Assembly: GCA_038831005.1 (NCBI GenBank)
Contig: JAWBKZ010000001.1
Span: forward strand, 272,430-336,429
DNA: 64,000 nucleotides
Direction: 5' to 3'
From: Ignisphaera sp.
GTDB taxonomy: Archaea; Thermoproteota; Thermoprotei_A; Sulfolobales; Ignisphaeraceae
A program made the translations under genes and the position numbers. The first letter of the stretch is position 1, and every line of letters starts with the position of its first letter. This document shows positions 1 through 7,749 of the stretch, piece by piece. The notes under the pieces are model-generated. The model saw only the letters and a program-made list of their open reading frames with translations, was not told where the DNA came from and did no database searches.

Positions 1-422
1 ACTCCCCCACCAATCTCTATAGATACATCTCTATCTCTACTAAATACTTCTAGATAGCGTTTAAATGGATCTCTAAATCTCTTATTGAAGTTGCTCTCTA
101 GAGCTTTAGGTAGAACCTTTAGTGCTAATTTAACAAGTTCTCTAAACTCTTTCTCTATATCCATACCTCTTTTAGCCTTTTCAATTATATTATCAACAAT
201 TCTTGTATAGCCTAGATCGATCATGATTTCTCTAAATTTCTCGAGATCTGGCTCTAGCGATAATACCATCCACATTAAGTTGAGTAGAGAGCTTTTACCT
301 GTCATGTTTCTACCGATAAATATCGTTAAAGGTCTTAACTCTAGATCTAGATCATCAAATAGAGCATAGTTCTTGATCTTTATAAACATGAGGTTATGTG
401 GCATTGAATTCGATGTAGACAT
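1..422 (-). CDS. AAA-type ATPase, N-terminal part (truncated by window edge)
   Basis: The reading frame opens at an ATG at 422 on the minus strand and runs off the left edge without a stop, giving about 140 residues. Residues 37-45 (GRNMTGKSS) form a Walker A loop just after a strand reading PLTIFI. This is the layout of SMC/RecF-like AAA_15/AAA_21 ATPases, where an N-terminal 'I KNY..F.D.DL.L.PLTIFIGRN.TGKSSLL' segment is standard. The following helix-rich residues are the usual lid/insertion region. Substrate and partner are unknown because the Walker B, signature and C-terminal domains lie outside the window. Such ATPases in archaea are often stand-alone or paired with a nuclease, and neither can be tested here. 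Confidence 0.8.
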   Translation of the reverse strand, partial: MSTSNSMPHNLMFIKIKNYALFDDLDLELRPLTIFIGRNMTGKSSLLNLMWMVLSLEPDLEKFREIMIDLGYTRIVDNIIEKAKRGMDIEKEFRELVKLALKVLPKALESNFNKRFRDPFKRYLEVFSRDRDVSIEIGGG

Positions 423-794
423 ACTCTCTACTCTCTATGCTATATAAGAATTAGTTTCTGTCGAAATAAATGCTTTGCTATTACTGGTGAACTATATATA
501 ATTTGTTTATGTATAATTAATCATGATGCTTTCGACTTAGCATCTAGATTTAGACTCTAATATTTGTATCATAAAGTAGTATATTGTGATACTGGAAGAA
601 TATCATGATACATGAGATAAAACAAAATAAATAGCCATATAGATATGTATTCAGTAGCCTATTTTTGATGAAATTATTGCTGAATATATGTAGAGCCTTC
701 TAGATATTTAAGCTAAGATCATTACCTTATGTACTAGATATCTAAATACCTTAAGGTATAGTACTCTGGAAACAGCTACAGAGGTGTATTCATT
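423..794. other. Intergenic region between divergent genes
   Basis: No reading frame with coding character is seen. The region must hold the promoters of the leftward ATPase and the rightward thiamine-binding-like gene. A GAGGTG ribosome binding site lies at about 780-785, nine bases before the ATG at 795. Confidence 0.5.
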
Positions 795-1103
795 ATGGCG
801 ATAATTTTAGAGCTTAAGGTTATACCGATAGGTACAAGTACAACAAGCTTAAGTAGCTATATAGCTAGAGTTGTAGAATCTATAGCTAGAAAAGGTTACA
901 GCTATATCCTGGGACCTATGGGTACTGTCATAGAAATTAACACCTTAGATGAAGTTTCATTAATTGTTGAAGATGTTGTTAAATGTATGAGGGAACAAGG
1001 TGTTGATCGTGTTCTAATACATGTGTATATAGATGTTAGATTCGATAAAGATATGAAACCTTTAGATAAGGTGAAAAGTGTTGAAGAAAAGTTGAAAGTA
1101 TAG
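795..1103 (+). CDS. Thiamine-binding-like protein, MTH1187/YqgV family (DUF77)
   Basis: A 102-residue protein that fits the MTH1187/YkoF-like family in length and layout. It starts with a strand (ILELKVIPIGTSTTSLSSYI), continues with RVVESIARKG and a YILGPMGTVIE strand, then EVSLIVEDVVKCMREQGVDRV and a final IDVRFDK strand. Family members fold as ferredoxin-like tetramers and bind thiamine or related pyrimidine compounds, and are thought to be cytoplasmic. The GPMGT segment is the most conserved part and is intact. It appears to be a single-gene unit, followed by a convergent phosphoribosyltransferase. The function in this organism is inferred from the family only. Confidence 0.85.
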   Translation: MAIILELKVIPIGTSTTSLSSYIARVVESIARKGYSYILGPMGTVIEINTLDEVSLIVEDVVKCMREQGVDRVLIHVYIDVRFDKDMKPLDKVKSVEEKLKV

Positions 1104-1202
1104 TCAAGGTTATCTTTGCTAGAAATATAAACTCAGAAGAAATCATATTGTTATCTAGATGTCTAGATGATGTATGCTAGGCCGGATCTGATTGGTGAAG
1201 AA

Positions 1203-1967
1203 TCACCGCCCCCTACTGACTCTATATATTTCATTAACTTTTTCTAGTGTACCAAGTTCAATAAGTTTGGCTAGAGCTATTTCAAGGTACCTTCTCTCTG
1301 GTTCAAATCCATACCACTTTCTAAATAGCTCGACTATATCTTCTAGAGTCCATATGTCTTTACCATGCTTCATATACTCTTCTTCTATAGCTACTTTAGC
1401 GAATTGTTGGTAATCTGATGTTCTTGACCATGGAAACTGGAACCATACGAAACTCTTAGTCTCTATAAACGTGTAGTCTGGTTTCAGAGGAGAGGTAGCA
1501 GCTTTCCATATAAGTGTTGCTGTTTTTACTTCATCTGCTCTCCATATGTTCTTGATGATATCTCTAGCTTTTGCTAGATGGAGACCTGTAGCGGAAATTT
1601 CTTCAACGGCTAGAGCTCTATATCCATTCAAATCGATATTGTATTCAAATACAACCTCGATACTGAGGTTTTTAACGATATCAGCTATACACATTTCTAT
1701 ACTTGAACTTCTAGAGAAACATCTCACTAGATCAGCTAGATAACTTTCTCCAACTGTTCTTTTAGTTTCTCTCCATCTAATTGGTATAACGATAAGCCTA
1801 TTTATATCGAGGAGATCGCAGATAATTCTAGATACAACAATACCACCTCTACCGATAGCTACAACTACATCAGGTAGATAGCCACTAGACTTTACTTTAT
1901 CGGTAAGCCTTATACTCCAATCAACAACTTCATTCCATGAAACATGTTTAACGGGATAGATAACCAA
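1203..1967 (-). CDS. Phosphoribosyltransferase with C-terminal helical domain
   Basis: A 254-residue protein starting at a TTG; no in-frame ATG or GTG lies near. The first ~160 residues form a type I PRTase core: PDVVVAIGRGGIVVSRIICD is the first strand-loop, and RALAVEEISATGLHLAKA takes the place of the PRPP-binding loop (usual form VDDv..TG.TL). The acidic pair is conservatively changed to EE. The last ~50 residues (ILEDIV-like start, FRKWYGFEPERRYLEIALAKLIELGTL split over this tail) look like a small winged-helix-type domain. Archaeal relatives are annotated as purine or xanthine/hypoxanthine phosphoribosyltransferases; the exact base cannot be told. It converges on the preceding gene with about 100 bases between. 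Confidence 0.8.
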   Translation of the reverse strand: MVIYPVKHVSWNEVVDWSIRLTDKVKSSGYLPDVVVAIGRGGIVVSRIICDLLDINRLIVIPIRWRETKRTVGESYLADLVRCFSRSSSIEMCIADIVKNLSIEVVFEYNIDLNGYRALAVEEISATGLHLAKARDIIKNIWRADEVKTATLIWKAATSPLKPDYTFIETKSFVWFQFPWSRTSDYQQFAKVAIEEEYMKHGKDIWTLEDIVELFRKWYGFEPERRYLEIALAKLIELGTLEKVNEIYRVSRGR

Positions 1968-2318
1968 AGACTGGTCCCCTGGAACAGTATCTATGTTGGT
2001 TAATCAGATGGGTAGAGTATATTAAGCTTAGGATCTGATGGAAACAGTGTTTCTGTACATTATATAGTATTCGTAGTAGAATAGATATGGAGTGATATTT
2101 ATGTGTTATGATTATTTACTATTGAATTGATATCTCAGAAAGATGGACCTTACTTTAGAAATTTTGCTTAACATAATGAAGGTATCGTTGGTAGAAGTTA
2201 TAGAAAGCTATTGTATGATTGTCTATTGGAAGTCTCTATAGTTGTGTGTTTATTGGTTGTGTCAGCAGATGAGTATTTAATGTTCAGCGTACTCTATGAA
2301 TGAATCTGGTGAGTAGTT
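1968..2318. other. Intergenic region, divergent promoters
   Basis: No gene seen. A TATA-like TATTTAAT occurs near 2273-2280, about 40 bases before the GTG start of the amidohydrolase, with GGTGAG at 2308-2313 as its likely ribosome binding site. Confidence 0.4.
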
Positions 2319-3896
2319 GTGGTTGTAGGTTTTGTTAATGGTAATATATACCTATCTCTTAAGCCTCTTAAGAAGGTTAAAGCTATAGTTGTTGATGGTG
2401 AAAGAGTTCTCTATGCGGGTGATAATGTTGTTGCAGAAAGTATTGTGAAGCTCTTTGGAGGAGATATTGTTGATCTCAAAGGTAGAACTGTTATTCCAGG
2501 GTTCATAGATTCCCATATTCATCTCGATGGAGTTGGTATTTATTTATCTATGCTAGATCTTCGTGGAGTTAAAAGTATAAGCGAGTTAAAAGAGAGACTC
2601 AAAGAGTATTCTAAGAAAGTTGAAACTGTCTGGATACTCGGTTTTGGGTGGGATCAAGAGTTATTTGAGGAGAAGAGATGGCCAACTAGATGGGATATAG
2701 ATGAGGTTGTTAGCAATAGACCTGTTATGTTGATGAGGATATGTATGCATACAGCTGTACTCAATACGAGAGCTATGGAGATAACAGGTGTCTCGAATAT
2801 TGTTTCACCTAATGTTGTAAGAAATGAAAAGGGAGTTCCAACAGGTATTGTTAGAGAAGAGGTACTAGAGATTGCTAGAGAGAAGATTAGCGAATCTCTA
2901 TCTGTTGAGGACTATAAGAGGTATATACTTGAAGCAGCTAAATACATAGCTTCACAAGGTGTTACAACAGTAGGTTTTGTTGGATGTAATGCGAAAGCTT
3001 TAAGAGCATTAATTGAGCTCTGGTCTGAGAATAGACTTCCAATAAGGGTTAGAGTCTATCTAGATCCAGGTAAATCATGGGAAGTGCTAGATCTTCTTAA
3101 AGGCATTGGTCTAAAGAAAGGATTTGGTAATACATATCTAAAGATAATGGGCGTAAAGATTTTTGTTGATGGAAGTCTGGGTGCTAGAACAGCATGGCTA
3201 TCAAAGCCATATGAAGATGATCCATCTACATGTGGTTCTCCTGTAATCAATTCTAGAGATCTTAAAACGCTCGCTAAAAAGGTTCACGACATGGGTCTCC
3301 AGCTAGCTGTACATGGTATAGGGGATAAAGCCATAGACATTATTCTAGATATGTACAGAGAACTCAAAGATGTTGATAAGTATAAACACAGGATAGAGCA
3401 TGCATCACTACTTAGAAGAGACCAGATAGAGGAAATAGCTAGATTAAGAATAGCTCTAGCAGTTCAACCCCACTTCACAATATCCGATTGGTGGGCCAAG
3501 CAGAGGCTAGGTAGCGAAAGGATAAAGTGGCTCTATCCCTTCAGATCACTACTCGAAAAGAACATACCAATGGGTTTTGGAACAGATAGCCCTGTAGAAC
3601 CTATAAATCCATGGCAATCAATCTATGCGGCAGTAACAAGAGGAAAATACGAGAACATACCACATTACAAGGATACAGAAGACCAGAGACTATCTATAGA
3701 AGAGGCTCTCTATCTATACACATGGGGATCAGCATACATTATGCATGAAGAAAATAATCTAGGAACACTCGATGTAGGTAAGTTAGCAGACTTCATAGTG
3801 ATCAATAGAGATCCTCTATCAATAGATGAAAAAGAGCTTAAAGATATAAAGGTACTCGAAACCTATATTGGAGGAAAACGTATCTGGGGTCATTAA
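2319..3896 (+). CDS. Amidohydrolase family protein (YtcJ-like, amidohydrolase 3)
   Basis: A 525-residue metal-dependent hydrolase starting at GTG with GGTGAG eight bases upstream. The metal site is readable in order: HIH at residues 66-68 inside GFIDSHIHLD, a lysine in MGVKIFVDGSLGARTAW (candidate carbamylated or bridging residue), a histidine in AVHGIGDKAID, a histidine in RIEHASLL, and the catalytic aspartate in GTDSPVEP. This order and the full length match the YtcJ/NfdA group of TIM-barrel amidohydrolases (subtype amidohydro_3), which cleave formyl or amide bonds in varied substrates. The short flanking beta-sandwich is made of both termini (GRTVIPG and GKLADFIVINRDPLS). No signal peptide, so cytoplasmic. 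It stands alone and the substrate is unknown. Confidence 0.9.
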   Translation: MVVGFVNGNIYLSLKPLKKVKAIVVDGERVLYAGDNVVAESIVKLFGGDIVDLKGRTVIPGFIDSHIHLDGVGIYLSMLDLRGVKSISELKERLKEYSKKVETVWILGFGWDQELFEEKRWPTRWDIDEVVSNRPVMLMRICMHTAVLNTRAMEITGVSNIVSPNVVRNEKGVPTGIVREEVLEIAREKISESLSVEDYKRYILEAAKYIASQGVTTVGFVGCNAKALRALIELWSENRLPIRVRVYLDPGKSWEVLDLLKGIGLKKGFGNTYLKIMGVKIFVDGSLGARTAWLSKPYEDDPSTCGSPVINSRDLKTLAKKVHDMGLQLAVHGIGDKAIDIILDMYRELKDVDKYKHRIEHASLLRRDQIEEIARLRIALAVQPHFTISDWWAKQRLGSERIKWLYPFRSLLEKNIPMGFGTDSPVEPINPWQSIYAAVTRGKYENIPHYKDTEDQRLSIEEALYLYTWGSAYIMHEENNLGTLDVGKLADFIVINRDPLSIDEKELKDIKVLETYIGGKRIWGH

Positions 3897-4183
3897 ACCT
3901 CTATAGATAACAATTAGTGAAATCCATAGGATTAGATAGTTAATTAATTGAACTAGAAACACACTCAACAAGTGCAGTATTGCCATGAATATCAACAGTC
4001 AATAGAGTTACAGACATACCATTGATAATTGATCTAGATCCCCATTTTCTGTAACTCTATAAAGCATTGATAATGTTGTTAGAACTCTTGCATATCGATC
4101 CTCAATCCTAAGCATTAATAGTAGATACAAAAATAGATGAACTAGCACCTAAACCTAAAGCTCATTATCTTTAGAGATATGTA

Positions 4184-4564
4184 CTAGATGAATGTTCCTG
4201 TAGGTGCTGAAGTTTGTACACGTCTTAACAATTCATCGTACTTTATGTAAGCTATTAACAAGATGATACCAATTAATATACCTCCAAGTATGAATCCTAT
4301 AATCATCCATATGAATGTTTTCTCTTTAGCTCTTCTATACTCTCCATCTTCAACAAGAGATATGATCTCTTTACAATTAACATATATAATGATATCTATT
4401 ACTCCAAAGACTAAAGGTATTATTCCCACTATGACAATTAACGTTACAACACCTACGATAATCATGATTATGCCGAAGATAAGTGCCAATATACTAGCAA
4501 TCCTAACTAAACTAATTATGCTTTCAGCTTCTGGAGGTGTTTGAATGGTTGATGGTGTACTCAT
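4184..4564 (-). CDS. Small membrane protein with two hydrophobic regions
   Basis: A 126-residue protein with a polar proline-rich N-terminus, a long hydrophobic stretch at about residues 18-62 (two passes: ASILALIFGIIMIIVGVVTL and IPLVFGVIDIIIYV), a charged cytoplasmic-type loop (EIISLVEDGEYRRAKEKT) and a third pass (MIIGFILGGILIGIILLIAY). Similar short DUF-type membrane proteins are common in Crenarchaeota and have no assigned role. It is transcribed alone, with a clear TATA element and a 25-bp palindrome between promoter and start, so it may be strongly regulated. Confidence 0.7.
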   Translation of the reverse strand: MSTPSTIQTPPEAESIISLVRIASILALIFGIIMIIVGVVTLIVIVGIIPLVFGVIDIIIYVNCKEIISLVEDGEYRRAKEKTFIWMIIGFILGGILIGIILLIAYIKYDELLRRVQTSAPTGTFI

Positions 4565-4584
4565 TTCCCCCCTACCTTACTCCC

Positions 4585-4609
4585 ATACTAAACATATTAT
4601 GTTTAGTAT
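4585..4609. promoter_or_regulatory. 25-bp perfect palindrome, operator candidate
   Basis: Arms ATACTAAACATA and TATGTTTAGTAT are exact reverse complements around one central T. The palindrome lies 20 bases upstream of the start codon at 4564 on the minus strand and touches the TATA element at 4608-4616, so a bound dimer would cover the transcription start. This is the position of classic archaeal repressor sites. Confidence 0.65.
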
Positions 4610-4616
4610 ATATAAA
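4608..4616 (-). promoter_or_regulatory. TATA box of the small membrane protein gene
   Basis: Minus-strand ATTTATATA, 44-52 bases upstream of the ATG at 4564. Transcription would start about 25 bases on, inside the palindrome. Confidence 0.55.
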
Positions 4617-5183
4617 TGTAATCGAGGTTCTTAAGCCTCAACTCTACATAAATACTCAAAAACCCTAGAGGTTAGGATATTTAGATCAGGTGAAAGAGGT
4701 AGAGAGGGAAGGAATGATTAATTTAGATAATTAAGGAATTCAACATCTATAGAGGGATCATGTTACTTATCTTAACGATCTTGATCAAAACCTTTAGATA
4801 TAATCCTATATTCGAGGTTATTATCCAACCATTATTAAGATTCAGTTTTAGTCTTATTCACGTGTATTGTTTATTAATCCCTATTTCCTTAGCCATATCT
4901 ATTCATTCTCTTGTTTTAATTACCTCGAGTCGATACTTCATTACAGGTTTAACCCGATTTCAGTATCTAGTCCATGGATATGAACTCTTCTGTTGACAAT
5001 ATTGGAATATAATAACTACCAATAGGTCAGTAATTCCTAGATAATATTAATATATTCTATGTCCATACTAGTTATCAGAACCTTGTGATGTTTAGCGTTA
5101 TTGACATATATATGTCTAGATCTCTTCCAAGCAGTCATCCCACTATCACAATACTCTTGGTTTCAATCATTATTCTTGATTCG
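4617..5183. other. Gene-poor region
   Basis: Only short open frames with no coding character or family motif are present. No repeat or RNA structure was recognised. Confidence 0.4.
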
Positions 5184-6056
5184 CTAGTAAATGGTGATTA
5201 AGCTAGTTCTGCTGAAGTAAATAGTAATTGAATCTATTACCATGAAGAGCAATATTGTGCGAGTAGCTGTTAAAGCTGTTCTATGTGTACGATAAGTATT
5301 TCCAGCATCTATGCTTTGTCTAATCATTATGTTTATGGACGTAGTGGAGTCTCTTAGGATAGTGTTAGCCATATAGTACCATGAAGCCTGTAGCAAATGC
5401 TGTAGTATCAATAAAGCTAAAAACATGTTGAATAAAAGCTTGCTGAAATATAGGTGCAAATCCGTCTACAATAGGCCATTATATAACAGATATAACTATT
5501 TTTAAGCTAAGGCTTAAACTAATCATGATCAATACTCTTTGAGGATCCTAATCTGATCTCAGGATACTTTATTTATTATTATATAGAGTAGAATTGATCT
5601 AGAGAAAAGTCTTGTAAGAAAAGCGGCTATAGCTACACCGTATGTATCCATAGCTAGTAAAGAACCTATACCGAGGTATAGTATTGTATCAAGAATGGTG
5701 CTCGATACCGCTTCAATATCTATAGCTATTGTAGATGTACGAGTATCGTCACAAAACTGTTATCTGTACCCTAGAGCTATATTTGATCCGAATGCTACAA
5801 TGTTAATAGCCGTTGTTTCTGCATGCCCTATACCATCAGCGAAATCTCTAGAGGTGTTTTAACGAGTAAGGAGAATATGGGATTTTGTAGTCTCATAGAT
5901 TATGAATAGAGTAGATGCTGTACCCACAGAAACCGTAAATAGCTTAGAAATAGTTTCACCAACCTTATCGTAAGCTTTAGCTCTTACGTGTTGTGAAAGT
6001 ATAGCTAGATTTGTATCACTAAGCTCAATAAGTAGTGAATTTAGGACGAAAAGCAA
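5184..6056 (-). pseudogene. Decayed MATE-family efflux transporter
   Basis: Pieces of a MATE (NorM/DinF-like) transporter follow one another in the right order on the minus strand but in different frames and with stops. Around 5990 is AILSQHVRAKAYDKV, matching the 'vaq.iGA.....a' part of the N-half. Around 5690 is SSTILDTILYLGIGSLLAM followed by DTYGVAIAAFLTRLFS, matching the 'N.iLD..LI.G..G..GAAiAT..s' signature. Around 5400 is FLALLILQHLLQASWYYMA followed by NTILRDST, matching the 'LRG.GDT' region of the C-half, and the final IDSITIYF resembles the family C-terminus. No continuous frame can give the usual ~450 residues and the N-terminal start is gone. The gene would have exported cationic drugs or lipid-linked precursors; it is now dead. 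Confidence 0.65.
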
Positions 6057-6518
6057 AGGTTATGTCTCTCTACGAATTGCAGAAGCATATGAACTGTATC
6101 TGCTTAAACAATAGGTATCAGCTATATTATGTATAAACATAACTTAGTAAGCATTAGGGAAAGCCTTAAATGAAGCATGGTCAATAGTATAGCCTAAAAC
6201 AAATAGACTCTATATATCTTTCTGCACTAGATGATACTGTGGAGTGCATCTCCTTGGAATCATTACATCTATTGGTCATTGATATGGTAGTATTATCTTA
6301 AAATTTTACTTACTGATCATGATGCATTTTGGTTTTCATTCTGATGAATCACTGTATTACGGCAGTCTAAAGGATTTTATATTGTATTTCGTGTAGCTCA
6401 CCATGAAGATGTCTACAATATTTTGAGCTAGTTATTATGTAGAGAATCCTCTATAATAGTAACAGTCTTAGTGTATATAGTAATTATTGAATTGATCGAT
6501 ATTTGTATATTCTGTTAT
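6057..6518. other. Gene-poor region
   Basis: No coding frame is recognised. The right part may contain further unreadable sequence from the lost N-terminus of the MATE gene. Confidence 0.35.
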
Positions 6519-7538
6519 TCAAAGTTTTATTCTAGTTGTAGTTTTTATCACAGAATCTTTCTGTTCATTAAGGAGTCTCTCCACATTTTCCCTCGCTATA
6601 GCTGTTGTTGTTCCTGGTTCTGTGACACATATAGCTCCTACAGCTTGCGCATAAGTCAATATCTCTACGAGTTCATCATATCCAATACTGTTTATGTAGT
6701 CTTCGTCTAGCCTATTCTTAACTAGCTCTATCAATTTGTATAGAAATCCCGCTTGAAAAGCATCACCAGCACCTGTAGGATCTACAGCATTTACTTTAAA
6801 CGCTCTTTGATACAATACATAGCCGTCTTTAGCTATATATGCTCCTTTTTCACCATCTGTTACGATAACCATCTTAACGCCTCTCTCAAGAATATTTCTA
6901 ATATTGGTATAGATATCTTCTGTACCAAAGATATTCTTAAGCTCGTATCTACTGCAGTGAAGTATATCCACGTACTTTAGTGATTCTAAGAGAAAACCCC
7001 AATCCTCTTTACCATAGGGTTTAGCTACACCAATATCAATAAAGGTTACCGCATCAATATCTTTAGCGATACTTAAAACAGTTGATAAGTGTGTATCTAT
7101 ATCACCTAGAAGTCCTGGTGCTATATGGAGTAATCTCGGTTTAACTTCCACAATATAGTTGATAACGTCTTCTAGAGGTAGATACATGCTTGCACCAACT
7201 TCTGCATGAAATCTCCTATCCTCTCCATCAACTACCAGTATAATGTTCTTATTAGATCCTACTCTACTGATTTTGAAGAGTTTTAGATTTAGAGAAAAAT
7301 TCCTCAAATTCTCTTCGATAAATTTACCGCAAAAATCTTCACCAATTGCAGACACAATGTATATGTCTGATGGTTTGTAGCCAAGCTTGACTAGATCTAT
7401 AGAGATATTGCATGGATGTCCTCCAATCGATATCGTTATACCTTTATCTAGATACACAATATCTCCTGGTTTACTTAGATAAGGAGTAACTAGAATGATA
7501 TCACATATAGATGCTCCTATAAACATTAGTTTCATCAC
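6519..7538 (-). CDS. PfkB-family carbohydrate/nucleoside kinase
   Basis: A 339-residue ribokinase-fold sugar kinase. GGHPCN at residues 39-44 is the substrate-binding glycine pair with the following helix. The C-terminal PfkB signature VNAVDPTGAGDAFQAGFLY, near residue 255, contains the anion hole and catalytic aspartate (GAGD). The length is normal for the family. Members phosphorylate ribose, adenosine, fructose or 2-keto-3-deoxy sugars with ATP in the cytoplasm. The sequence alone does not settle the sugar; GGHPCN rather than GGTPAN and the long helical insert near the C-terminus (KNRLDEDYINSIGYDELV) argue against a simple KDG kinase. The start is GTG at 7538 or ATG at 7535, with GGTGA upstream. 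It is a monocistronic gene facing away from the hyp cluster. Confidence 0.88.
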   Translation of the reverse strand: MMKLMFIGASICDIILVTPYLSKPGDIVYLDKGITISIGGHPCNISIDLVKLGYKPSDIYIVSAIGEDFCGKFIEENLRNFSLNLKLFKISRVGSNKNIILVVDGEDRRFHAEVGASMYLPLEDVINYIVEVKPRLLHIAPGLLGDIDTHLSTVLSIAKDIDAVTFIDIGVAKPYGKEDWGFLLESLKYVDILHCSRYELKNIFGTEDIYTNIRNILERGVKMVIVTDGEKGAYIAKDGYVLYQRAFKVNAVDPTGAGDAFQAGFLYKLIELVKNRLDEDYINSIGYDELVEILTYAQAVGAICVTEPGTTTAIARENVERLLNEQKDSVIKTTTRIKL

Positions 7539-7749
7539 TTGGTTTTCACCTTATCACTAAGAGTTAGCTGATAATATAAAATATATTCAGATTATTGATA
7601 GATTATAACTGGATTGAATCATAGATACTTGTTTCTGTGTTCAGTATGGATAAACTTAATATCCTCTAAATGATTTGCGATATATAGTGATATTTGTTAA
7701 AAACATATAATGATCTCTACATCTAGATAATCTCTATGGTGTTTAACTA

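Noticed and set aside
4760..4996. 78-codon hydrophobic open frame
   Set aside because: Hydrophobic by chance (AT-rich), no start context and no neighbour; not called.
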